Assembly (NCBI GenBank): GCA_009809945.1
Contig: WTPW01000762.1
Location: forward strand, 124,621-188,620
Direction of reading: 5' to 3'
Length of the DNA stretch: 64,000 bases
DNA from: Gigaspora margarita
Taxonomy: Eukaryota; Glomeromycota; Glomeromycetes; Diversisporales; Gigasporaceae
Numbering within the stretch: the first letter of the stretch is position 1; each line of letters opens with the position of its first letter. Shown one piece after another: positions 35,811 to 46,664 of this stretch. The notes under the pieces were generated by a model that did no database searches, was not told where the DNA came from, and saw only the letters and a list, made by a program, of their open reading frames with translations. A program made the position numbers and the translations under genes.

Positions 35811-36185
35811 ATAAATATCAACGTAGTACCTGTAGTAAAGCAGAAACCTGCGCATTTGTAAGAAGTAACAGTGCGCATCTGTAAAAAAAGTAACGCTTGA
35901 ATCAGAATTGAGGTCGATGTGATGTATAATGTATATATACTCGTCATGTGTCATGTGATTTGCGTAANGTATCTGATTAGCTAGATCATCGGGTATATNN
36001 GGAAGTGTAGGTAGTCACCTAACACAAAAGACGAGCAAGGTCGTCGGAAGGTTACGGATAGTCATTTTTTAGACGGAAGGCATGCCATATGGCATGGGGG
36101 CATGCCTCGAGTCAAGGCATGCCCTTAAAGGCATGCCAAATTTTTTACCCGTGCCTTGAACCCTAATCAAATAAGTTCTGAAATA

Positions 36186-38200
36186 GAATTTTTTATAGTA
36201 ACTTATAATGCAAGCTAATTTACCTTCAACTATATACTATGTATCACTAGAATACATAGTGAGTAAGATCTATAATAAAACTTTTTATAGTAACTTACAA
36301 TGCAAACTATCTCAACCTTATCCACATACTGTGCATTATCAGAATAACGAGTTGATAAATTATAATACTTCAACCTTGGGTCTGATAGCATAGTGTTTAT
36401 GCTCCAAGGTCACAAATCAGAAGGTTGCCAGTTCAAATCTCATTAGTAACAAATATCAATTCTTATTAGGGAACTAAAACACTATAGGAGCCAGAGATCC
36501 AGAACATCAATTGATGACTTAATATAGTAATTGGTGTAACAAAACTTTTGAGACTAACTTGTCAGTTAGGATCTATGATTTGTATATCTGAAGTCACAAA
36601 AAATAGTGAAGATCAAGTCATGAACTCCTGGCAGCATTTTCTGGAAACCATCATGGCCATTGTAGATTGGTAGGACCAAAGTCTGAGGTTAAAACTTGAA
36701 AAATAAGACTATATAGGACATATGTCCTACTATAGCCAACTTTAGGCCACAGATAAAGTAGTCTAAGTTCATTACTAGTTTAATGACTTTCTATACATAT
36801 ATATACATATATTACAATCTCATTAAAATTAATAAAAGAATCGAGTCATGGTCTCAGTTGTAAAATGAAAAAAATCATGATACTTCACTCAACTTTAACT
36901 GCATATTGCGCCACCAAAATAACAAGTTTTTGTACAGAATTTTTTACAGTTACTTACATAATAATTTTAATGCAAGATAAAGTTTAGCTTATAATGTGTG
37001 TTACTCAAATAGTAAATAATATTAGTAATAGAATTTTTTATAGTAATCATAATAATAATCATGATAAAGTTATGATAATCCAATGCAAATTAACTAAGTT
37101 TTAACTATTTTCATAGGTCACTGGAATAGTAAGTAAGTTCTGCAATAAATTTTTTTACAATAACTTTTAATGCAAACTCATTTAACATTAACTGCTATAT
37201 ATTTTGTATATCAATAAGATACATAGCAAGTATGCCAACAGAATTTTTACAGTAATTTTACAATGCAAACTAATTCAACCTTAACAATATACTATAGCAA
37301 GTTATGAACCATAATTTTTTACAGTAACTCTTGATAGAAATCATAATAATTTAAATAAAACCAACTCAACTTTAACTGCATATTGTATTATCAAAATACA
37401 GTAACTTGCAATGCAGACTAATTCAACCTTAACTACATACTATGTGCTGCTAGAATAGCAAATAATAATTTTTATAGTAACTCTTAATTGAAATTACAAT
37501 AATTTGAATAAATCAAACTCAACTATATTGCATTACCAAAATAGCAATTAAGTTTTGCAACAGAATTTTTTATAGTTAATTAAAATAGAAATTATAATAA
37601 ATTTAATGCAAACTAACTCAGCTTTAATTACATATTGTACTACTGGAATAGCAAATTTCGTAATAGAATTTTTAATAGTAACTCATGATAGAAAAAATAA
37701 TAATTCTAATGCAAACTAATTCAATCTTAACCACATATTATATCACCAGAAAAGAAAGCTCTGTAATAGAATTTTTTTCACAATGCCTTATTATAAACTT
37801 GCATTATTTCCAATACAAACTAATTTAACCTTAACCATATGCCATGTATCACCAGAGTAGCGAGTAAAGAATTGTTATAATAGCTCATATTAAAAATTAA
37901 CACAACCTTAACCAATACCATATGTCTCCAGAATAATTAAGTGCTATGACAGAATTTTTACAGTAGAAATTACAATAATTCAAATGAAACCTTAATCACA
38001 TACTGTGTTGACAGAATAGCAAGATTTTTAACTATATCTTTTACAGTATCATATTATAGAATTCATAATCACCCCAATGCAAACTAGCTTAGCCTTAACT
38101 ACATAATGTGTATTACTAGAATAGTAGTAAGTTTTATAATAATTTTTGCATTAACGCATGATATAAACATGATTTTTACAGTGAAATCATAATTTTCAAT
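36186..38200. repeat. Degenerate satellite, CAGAATTTTTTATAGTAACT units
   Basis: Diverged repeats of roughly 85-135 bp containing GAATTTTTTATAGTAACT, AATGCAAACTAATTCAACCT and TAACTACATACTATGT. Near 36,373 the array is split by a SINE. The same family, inverted, occurs at 46,190-46,650 inside the Helitron-like element. No coding. Confidence 0.7.
36373..36875 (+). mobile_element. tRNA-derived SINE inserted in the satellite
   Basis: The head ACCTTGGGTCTGATAGCATAG...CCAGTTCAAATCTC has tRNA-like A and B boxes. The body shares AGGGAACT...ACCAGGGACCC-type strings with the copies at 39327 and 45490, then a short A-rich tail. The flanking ATAATACTTCA and ATGATACTTCA look like a worn target duplication. 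It shares GTGAAGATCAAGTCA(T/C)GAAC with the 39327 copy. Confidence 0.7.
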
Positions 38201-39309
38201 TTATGCCATATCTAACTACAAATATAATGAATAAGAGGGTTGCACATGAGTGCTACCTGTTAGACTAGTGATAATGTAAAAAGAATAATCTTGGAATGAT
38301 AATTGGTTAAACAAACTTATGCTAATAAATTATTCTTTCTAATGTATTAAGCTCCCATCATGTGTTTTATTCATTGGTTTGTTAAGCTATTTTTTTATTA
38401 AGAATAATTTACTCTTAAATACATTGCGACAGATTTATTAAGGTGCTTGAGAACACATTAAAAATCCTTTGTAAGTAGCCTGGTAATAAATTTATATAGG
38501 ACCTTACATTATTATTTATGCAAGTTGTATTATTAAAAACCATTTGGATTAAATTTTGCAAGTAAATAGAATACAAATCCTTTTAAAGGATAATAACACT
38601 ACAAATTTTAAAAGGTCAAAAATATCGTTATTCAACGATATTTAAAGTTGCAGCTAATGCTCAAACAGCTCAACCCAAATTACCCATTTAGCAGTATTAT
38701 GATGAAATTTGTTATATGAATCAATTTAACAGATTAATGTTCTAATTAAAAACATGATATTTATTTTTATAAAGCAGAATAATAGTAACTCATCAAAATT
38801 CATAATAAATATGCGATATAATGAAGACACATTAGTTTTAAAAGTTTGGATAATGAATTCCAAATATTGTAAATTATCAAATATGTATAACTAATAAAAT
38901 AATAAGTATTGTACAATTTATAAAATGAATTCTATCGAAAAAAATATACTTTTATAGTTTGCATCAGCACATGAAAAGAAACAATCATAGCATTTTTCTA
39001 ACCATAATCATCAAAAGTGATACACTTTAAAAACAAAGATTTAAGATGATTAAAGTGGCATTTTTCAAAGAACTTCCACCAGAAACACATTGATTTACTG
39101 CAAATCACAAATTATCAATTATTATTATCACTAAAAAATTAGATAGTAGACTAAATCCAACAATCAAAATAAACTTGATACTCTTATGATTGGTTTTTAC
39201 TTAGCGACACCCAAATGGTAACTACAATTGCAATAATTGATATAATGTTGAATAATTTTTTAAAAAATATTGGAACCCTTTTCTAATTTATCAGAGAATT
39301 ATGACAAAT
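38201..39309. other. AT-rich stretch without genes
   Basis: No coding signal. Near 38,440 the string GGTGCTTGAGAACAC matches the end of the MITE at 56451-57092, so a fragment of that family may lie here. Confidence 0.4.
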
Positions 39310-39326
39310 AGTTATGTTGAATTTTT

Positions 39327-39844
39327 GACCTTGGGTTCGATAGCATAGCAGTTATGTTCCAGTTCAAATCTCGATGGCAGCAAACATCATTTATGGTGTG
39401 GTTTAACTGTATTAGGGAACTGAAACACCATGGTACCAGGGACCCAGGACATCAATCGACAGACCTAATGCAGGTTGGATCATAGATCAATGTAACACAA
39501 GCCTCTGAGGTTAAACTCGTTAGTCAAGAACTACGATTTGGATAACTGAAGTCACAAGACGTAGTGAAGATCAAGTCACGAACTCCTGGTGGGTTTTTCT
39601 GGAGCACCATGGCCTGTTGGTTGGGTAGGACAGATTGTCTGAGGTTAAAACTTGGAAAAAATTGAAGTCTATGGGGGACATTCGTCCAAAGCATAGCCAA
39701 CTTGGGCCGCAGATAAAGTAGTCTGAGTCGAATGCTCACATGTAGTTAATAGAATTTACTGTACTATATATATATGTATCATTACTTTCAATTAATTAAT
39801 AAAGAGCCTAGATATGGTACTCGGTTGTAAAAACTTAAAAAAAA
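39327..39844 (+). mobile_element. tRNA-derived SINE, second plus-strand copy
   Basis: The head GACCTTGGGTTCGATAGCATA with AGTTCAAATCTCG, the same body as 36373-36875 and an A-rich end. Target duplication of about 17 bases with two mismatches (AGTTATGTTGAATTTTT at 39310 and AGTTATATTGGATTTTT at 39845). The minus ORF inside is not coding. Confidence 0.75.
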
Positions 39845-39931
39845 AGTTATATTGGATTTTTTATTCTGTAAAGTTAATAGCATTTTATATTAATTAATAA
39901 ATGCTACATATCTGACTTTTTTTTCGGTGTT

Positions 39932-40250
39932 GTTAAATCACACCACTGGTGTTCAACACCACTATAATTTTTATTAAGAGCTGCAGTGTAACGTGAAAAT
40001 CAGGTGTAACACAAATTTTTGGATATTTTTTAAAAAATGACTATAATGCAAAAATTCGTTTATGAAATCATCTTTGAGGCTCTAACAAAAAAAATTCCTC
40101 GTAAAATTTTGGTATAATCTATGCCCCTGCCCCATCCAAGGCCTTACCCTAACCCTAATATTAATCGAATTTAGTTTTTGTTTTTATTTTGATTTGCATG
40201 TTACACGAATTTCATATTACTGGTGTTGAACACCACAGGTGCGATATAAC
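39932..40250. repeat. MITE, GTTAAATCACACC ends
   Basis: GTTAAATCACACCACTGGTG and GTGTTGAACACCACAGGTGC...ATATAAC are inexact inverted ends with TGGTGTTCAACACCA near each. About 319 bp, no ORF. Confidence 0.6.
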
Positions 40251-40419
40251 ATTTCTGGTTTTTTTTAATCAATTTATGATATATATATTATACATATATG
40301 TTGAATTCTATTTCTCTAATTTTAAATAGCGTTACAAATTGGCCCGAAGAAAAAAGCAATATTTATAATTTGTAATTGAAGCCCAATATAAAGGAACTTA
40401 AGTTCGATTTCTAATAGTG

Positions 40420-40529
40420 TGCCTGACGAAATGACGAAACCTACGAAACCATAAGTTTCGTCAATGACGAAACTTGACGAAACTTATGGTTTCGTCATTT
40501 CGTCAACGGCAAAATAGTTTCGTCAGGCA
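40420..40529. repeat. Small palindrome built of GACGAAA units
   Basis: TGCCTGACGAAA at the left and TTTCGTCAGGCA at the right, with repeated GACGAAA/TTTCGTC between, able to fold into one long hairpin. Probably a miniature DNA element. Confidence 0.65.
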
Positions 40530-41045
40530 TCTATAATTTCTAAGTATAAATAATTGTGATTACTTGTATTCAATAATGCTAGATGGTAATTAAAATCGAT
40601 TCCTAAGTTAAGTTATCGAATTCTAAAAATATGGTTTCCTTACATTAAATTTAGTCTAAATTCTCGAGATTGTTGTTAATTATAACAACGAAGCAACTTA
40701 TTTAGTACGCACTACAAATGGGAGTCGCTTAAAGCAGGTACATAATGAATTTTCCGATTTTTAATTAAAATCGATTGATATTATGTTATGTTTAGATGAA
40801 GGATAGAGCGAGTGGTTTATATATAGAAAATCACATTTCCAACACTTTTATTTAGTGGACTATGACTGGTTTAGATAGCCTTTTTTATTTTTCGTGTTTT
40901 TGTCTTTGCCGTCTCGCTTTGGGTTGTTCGGACGGATTCGGGTTATGTATCGGGCAATCTCGTGATGTATGTACCTGGAATACTGTACTGAAATTCAAAG
41001 TAAAAATAAATTAAGTTCGTGAAATTAAAAATTTAGAGTTAGGGC

Positions 41046-41154
41046 TATAGATGCTGGTGAAATGTGGTGAAATGTGTGAAATAATTTCATCACTATTAAT
41101 GAAATTGGTGATGAATTGGTGGAATTGGTTAAATTAATTTCAACAGCATCTATA
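41046..41154. mobile_element. Tiny hAT-type MITE, TATAGATGCTG ends
   Basis: 109 bp with inverted ends TATAGATGCTG and CAGCATCTATA, and a perfect 8-bp target duplication GTTAGGGC (41038-41045 and 41155-41162). The ends resemble those of the element at 14570-15885. Confidence 0.75.
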
Positions 41155-41250
41155 GTTAGGGCGTTAAAGTTAAAGGCTATAGAAATAAATAATCAGTTTC
41201 TATATGTAAAATTATTCCCGTCATTTTCAATTAGTGCCCCAATACAGGTT

Positions 41251-41255
<5 letters not shown>

Positions 41256-41306
<51 letters not shown>
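41256..41306. repeat. Poly(T) run of about 50
   Basis: An uninterrupted T run; it could be the tail of a minus-strand retroelement going right, but no head or target duplication was found. The length may be an assembly artefact. ORFs crossing it are not genes. Confidence 0.5.
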
Positions 41307-41312
<6 letters not shown>

Positions 41313-41746
41313 GGGCTGATGATCCGGGTAAACGTTCTCCGATCCCTTTTGGATTTGTATCACTCGCAAACGCGGCTTCATTTGTGTTATATGCAATTCT
41401 ATCGGACATAGCGGACATAAATACACCCAAATCTGGTCTATGACACCTCATAAAAGTTATATCATGAATAGTTACATTGTTGAAGCAGATCTTATTTAAT
41501 TAGGGTTAGTGATAAATTAGCTACTATTTTAGATGGTGATCTACATCAATAACGTAACCACTTTCGCGGGTCCCCATCGCGGGTTTCACCCTGTCGTGTT
41601 ATATCAATGGTCATCAATTCCACAATTTCACTAAATAGTTAACGATTAACAATTTCACAATTCTAGAATTCCGTGCCATGGCGAATACAAAAAAAAAAAC
41701 TGTAGTTAATGTTAACATTAAATTTTCTACTCTTAGAATTACGATT

Positions 41747-42139
41747 ATGGCTGATGAATTTAGTCATAAAAGAAGTAAACGATATGGAAAATGCGCTAAT
41801 TGCGACCGATACAACACAACAAAAGCTTGGTGTCAATCATGCGACCCTCAGACAATAGCACAAGTATGGACAAGTGGAAATAAGGATATCGATGACTGTA
41901 TTAAAGAATTTCAACTTAACGCTAAAAAATATAAAGATGTGATCGAGTGGATTCCTTTTAATAGATTAGATTATGTTCAAATAATTGGTGATGGATTTTC
42001 AGCAATCTGGCTAGATGGAAAACGATGTGTGGACGGGGATGGACAGAATAATGAATACACACAGTCACGTATGCCATCATATAAAGTTGAGCTTAAAACA
42101 TTAACTAGATCACAAAATTTACTAGAGATGTTAAGAGAA
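41747..42139 (+). CDS. Block B exon 1
   Basis: MADEFSHKRSKRYGKCANCD..., ribbon, shortened loop GDGFSAIWLDG. The donor is GTATGA, not GTAAGA; GTATG is still a usable fungal donor, but splicing may be weaker. If it is not spliced the frame stops at once (TGA). Confidence 0.7.
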
Positions 42140-42212
42140 GTATGATATTAAATTATTATTATCTGTATAATTATTTTTAATTCATATTTATACAACTATA
42201 GATATTTTTAAG

Positions 42213-42692
42213 TTTATAGACGACGTGCAGTTAAATAATAGAAACTTTAAAGTATTTGGACTAACCCAAAACACCGCAACAAATGAATATATGACAGTAT
42301 TCGATGAATTTGGTTCCATAAGAAAAAGTGTGAATGGAAAATGTGCAAATTGCAACCGACATAACACATCTTATACTTGGTGTCGAACATGTGACCCTCA
42401 GAAGACAATACAAGGATGGACGAGCGGAAATAATAATGTCGATGATTGTATTATGGAATTTCAACTTAAAGCTACAAAGTATGAAAATGTAATTGAATGG
42501 ATTCCTTTTAATAGATTAGATAACATTCAAAAGGTTGGAGAAGGATTTTCAGCAAACTGGCAAGATGGTATACGAATAATTTCACGAATATATGATGACG
42601 AGGGAAATGTGCGGGAATACACTCAATCACGTACACCAGCACATAAAGTGGAGCTTAGAATATTACATGGTTTTCAAAACTCATTAAAAGAA
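42213..42692 (+). CDS. Block B exon 2
   Basis: FIDDVQLNNRNFKVFGLTQ, ribbon, loop GEGFSANWQDG (Leu of WLDG replaced by Gln). The intron that follows (42693-42764) is 72 nt and stop-free, as in block A. Confidence 0.7.
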
Positions 42693-42764
42693 GTAAGTTT
42701 TTTATTTATTGAATATTTTTTAATTTCACTTAAGTATTTATTAATGTTCCGTCTATTATTTAAG

Positions 42765-43242
42765 TTTAAAGATCTCGTGCGATATAATAATGGTAAACTT
42801 AAAGTATACGGACTAACTCAACACACTACAAAAAATGAGTATATGCTAGTATTTGATGAATTCGGTTTTGAAAGATATTGGAATAATGGAAAATGTGCAA
42901 ACTGCAACCGATATAACACATCAAATGCTTGGTGTCGGACGTGTGATCCTCAGAAAACAACACAAAAATGGATAAGCAGAGTTAAGGATATCGACGATTA
43001 TATTAGAGAATTTCAACTTAAAGCTACGAAATATGAGAATGTGATTGAATGGATTCCTTTTTAATAGATTAGATAATTTTCATAAGATTGGTGATAAGTT
43101 TTCAGCAACATGGTTAGATGGAAGGCGATGTGTGGATGGAGATGGGTTGAAAAAGGAATATACACAATCACGTACATCATCATATAGAGTGGAGCTTAAA
43201 ACATTGGCTAGTTCGCAGAATTTATTAAATATTTTAAAAGAA
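42765..43242 (+). pseudogene. Block B exon 3, +1 frameshift
   Basis: Open as exon 3 of block A until an extra T in the CCTTTTTAAT run near 43,058-43,064, giving an immediate TAA; the other half (FNRLDNFHKIGDKFSATWLD...) continues in the next frame to the donor at 43243. The T run makes a sequencing error possible. Confidence 0.75.
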
Positions 43243-43333
43243 GTAAGAATTATGTGATTTTATTATACGTAGATTATTTATTAGTAAAGTTGTATACTTA
43301 ACTTATATTATACATATTATAAATATTTTATAG

Positions 43334-43804
43334 TTTAAAAATCATTTGCAATTAGAAAGTGAAAGCGTCTTTGGATTATCTCAAAACACAACCACAAATG
43401 AATTTATGTTAGTATTTGATGAATTTGGTTCCAAAAGAAAGTCTAAGAATGGAAAATGCGCAAATTGCGGCCGATACAACACATCAGAAGCTTGGTGTCA
43501 ATCATGTGAACCTCAGAAAACAACTGAAGGATGGACAAGTGGTAATAAAGATGTCGATAAATGCATTAAAGAATTTCAATTTAAAGCCACAGAATATGAC
43601 AAAGTGATCGAGTGGATTCCTTTCAATAGAATAGATAATATTCAAAAGAGTATTGATGGATTTTCAGCAACCTGGCTAGATGGAAATCGATGTGTGGATG
43701 GGGATGAGCAGAAAAATGAATACACCCAGTCACGTACACCATCACAAAAAGTGGAACTTAAAATTTTGGCTTGTTCACAAAATTTATTAAATATTTTAAA
43801 TGAA
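43334..43804 (+). CDS. Block B exon 4
   Basis: FKNHLQLESESVFGLSQ; ribbon CANCGRYNT...WCQSCEPQK; loop region SIDGFSATWLDG; donor GTAAGA at 43805. Open in full. Confidence 0.7.
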
Positions 43805-43882
43805 GTAAGATTATTTTGTTACATGTTGATTATTTAATTAGTAAAATTATATACCTAATTTTTATTATATGTACATCATAAG

Positions 43883-44362
43883 TTTAAAAATTACTTGCAA
43901 TTAGGGAATGAAAGTGTTTATGGATTAACGCAAAATACAACTACACATGAATATATGTTGGTATTTGATGAATTTGGTTCCAACAGATCTAAATATTATG
44001 GAAAATGTGCAAATTGCAACCGATATAACACATCAAGAGCTTGGTGTCAAACATGCGACCCTCAGAAGACAATACAGGGATTTAAAAGTGGAAATAAAGA
44101 TATTGATAATTGCATTAGAAAAATACAACTTAAAGCTACAGAATATGAAGATGTGATCGAGTGGATTCCTTTTAATAGATTGGATAGAATTCAAATGATT
44201 AACGATAGATGTTTAGCAATATGGTTAGATGGAATACGATATGTAAATTATAATAAAAAAGCTGAATATGGTTCTGAATTTTCACAGTCACGTATACCAT
44301 CATATGAAGTTAAGCTTCAAACATTAACTAGATCACCAAATTTATTAGATATGTTAAATGAA
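43883..44362 (+). CDS. Block B exon 5
   Basis: FKNYLQLGNESVYGLTQ; ribbon intact; loop NDRCLAIWLDG, the same RCLA change as block-A exon 5, which confirms the one-to-one match. Donor at 44363; the next intron matches the introns after block-A exons 5 and 6. Confidence 0.7.
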
Positions 44363-44439
44363 GTAAGATGAAACATTTAAAATATTGTATTTACTATTGT
44401 ATATTTATTTATTTTAATTCACATTTATATATTTAATAG

Positions 44440-44903
44440 TTTACAGCTCATGTAATGTTAAAGAATGTCAAACTAAAGGTATATGGACTAACTCAAAATA
44501 TTACAACAAATGAGTATATGCTAGTATTTGATGAATTTAATTTAAACAAGATAAAGAAAATGGTAAATGCACAAATTGCAACCGATATAACACGTCTTCC
44601 GCTTGGTGTCAAGCATGTGACCCTCAGAAAACTACGCAAGGATGGATGAGTGGAAACAAGGACATCGATGATTGTATTAAAGAATTTCAACTTAAAACTA
44701 CTTACTATAAAGATGTAACCGAATGGATTCCTTTTAATAGATTGGAGAATATTCAAAAGCTTGGTGATGAATTTTTAGCAACCTGGTTAGATGGTGAACG
44801 ATATGTAGGAGACGTATATAATATACGGTCGCGTACATCAACAAGTAATGTGATGCTTAAAATATTACATTATTCACAAAATTTATTAGAATTTTTGGAT
44901 AGG
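44440..44903 (+). pseudogene. Block B counterpart of exon 7, -1 frameshift
   Basis: FTAHVMLKNVKLKVYG, then GATGAATTTAATTTAAACAAG, where block A has one base more; the frame is lost before the ribbon. From 44646 the correct frame is open again (MSGNKDIDDC ... LLEFLDR) to the donor at 44904. Confidence 0.75.
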
Positions 44904-44975
44904 GTAAGTTGAAATTAGCCGATTATTTATACATATTTATCTTATTATATATACACTTATAATTTGTATTTATAG

Positions 44976-45458
44976 TTTAAAGATTTCATGCAATCAAAGG
45001 ATGGCATTAAAGTATATGGACTAACTCATGACACAGTAAAAAATGAGTATATGTTGGTATTTGATGAATTTAATTCCAGAAGAGATAAAGATAATGGAAG
45101 ATGTGCAAATTGCAAGCGATATAACACATCTAAGGCTTGGTGTCAAACATGTGATCCTCTGAAAACAACACAAGGATGGACAAGTGGAAATAAGGATGTC
45201 GATGATTGCATTAAGGAATTTCAACTTAAAGTTACAAACTACATTGACGTAATCGAATGGATTCCTTTCAATAAATTAGATAATGTTCAAAAAAGTGGTG
45301 ATATATTATTAGCAACCTGGTTAGATGGAATACGATATGTACATCATAATAAAGAAGCTAAATATGGTTATAGATATATGCAGGCGCGTATACCATCATA
45401 TGAAGTGAGACTTCAAACATTGGCTAGTTCACAAAATTTATTAAATATTTTAAATGAA
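44976..45458 (+). CDS. Block B counterpart of exon 8, intact
   Basis: FKDFMQSKDGIKVYG; ribbon CANCKRYNT...WCQTC; DDCIKEFQ is open where block A has a stop. Loop GDILLATWLDG. The donor GTAAGG at 45459 opens the giant intron. Confidence 0.75.
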
Positions 45459-45491
45459 GTAAGGTATTTTTTATTATGTATAGATTATTAT

Positions 45492-45528
<37 letters not shown>

Positions 45529-46189
45529 TCCTCCCTCCGCTATCCTGAAGGTCCTATGACACCCTTAGCGTCTGTCACACTTTCTAAAGGCCAGTGTTAT
45601 CAGACTGCGGAGATCACTGGATGGCCGTCCGAACCCGTGAGATAACTCATGCTCCATTAAGTCCGTCGTACGACGTCCCGGGTCCCTGGTCCCGCGGTGT
45701 AGGATCTACTTCCTGAGATCCGCAGTTCCCTAACTTCACATGACCCACGAGCCGGATTTCCTTTTTATATTGTTCTTTAGCTGGGTCTTCTCAATTTTAA
45801 CGTCTTTTGTTGACGGATTCGCCTTTTCTGGTCGTTGCCGACTCCTGTAGTTACGCCTGCCAACTGCAGTTTTTTGTATAATGACTAGCATATTACCCGT
45901 GCCTCCGGCACAGGAATAAGGGTTATATTAGTAGTTAATTTAAATTAATGTATATTTTTTTTATTTAAGCCAATGTAAGATAAAATAATTTTATATAATA
46001 AAAGTTGAAGTAGTATGTAAAGTATTTTTATATAATAAATAATAAAAAATTACATTCTAATATATAGTTGTCTTCCCATCTTATTTTTTTTTTTAAAAAT
46101 TATATTACTATTAAAAATTTTTTACAGAACCTACTATCTATTTCAGCATATATAATATATTTATATTTGAATAAGTTGCATTAAACCAT

Positions 46190-46650
46190 AGTGATTCTAC
46201 TATAATTTGTCATAAAGAATTGTTGCATAATGTACTAATGTGGTACACACAATGGTTAAAGTTGAGTTAGTATTATAATATCAAAATTTTTACCATAATT
46301 TGATGTAAAAAAATTCTATTATAGAATTTACTCAAGATTCAGTAACTACATTATGCGGTTAAGGTTGGGTTCATTGCATTATTATTTNTGTTTCAATTCA
46401 GAATTTAGTCGCTAAGACAGTATACACAATGGTTAAAGTTGAGTTATTATTGAAATTATTGTGATATTTACATAAAAATTTCTGTCACATAACTTACTCA
46501 CTATTCCAGTTATTACAATATGTGGTTAAAGTTACTTAGTTGCATTGAAATTATCATAATTTACTGTATAGAATCCTGTTACAGAATTTATTTCCAATTG
46601 GGTATATGCAGTAGTTAAGGTTGAGTTAGTATTGGAGTTATTGTGACTTC
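46190..46650. repeat. Satellite block, inverted relative of 36186-38200
   Basis: Units with GTGGTTAAGGTTGAGTTAGT and TTCTATTATAGAATTTACTC read as the complement of the units at 36.2-38.2 kb. About four to five units; one N. Confidence 0.6.
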
Positions 46651-46664
46651 TACATTTAAGTAAA

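Larger units (their letters stand above)
31829..36165 (+). mobile_element. hAT-family DNA transposon, complete ends, dead transposase
   Basis: Perfect 8-bp target duplication ATCAAATA (31821-31828 and 36166-36173) and inverted ends TAGGGTTC(G/A)AGGCA(T/C)GG. Both subterminal zones (31,840-31,920 and 36,080-36,145) are crowded with GGCATGCC palindromes, likely transposase-binding repeats. The 4,337-bp element carries a broken hAT transposase gene, several N and a nested MITE (32588-32722). The sharp target duplication suggests a fairly recent insertion. Confidence 0.85.

Noticed and set aside
36375..36445. Possible tRNA gene (also near 39,330, 25,160 and 52,930-53,000)
   Set aside because: Only A- and B-box-like parts are present, with no full cloverleaf; each starts a SINE with flanking repeats.
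41193..41443. ORFs across the poly(T) run with poly-Phe or poly-Lys
   Set aside because: Artefact of the homopolymer.
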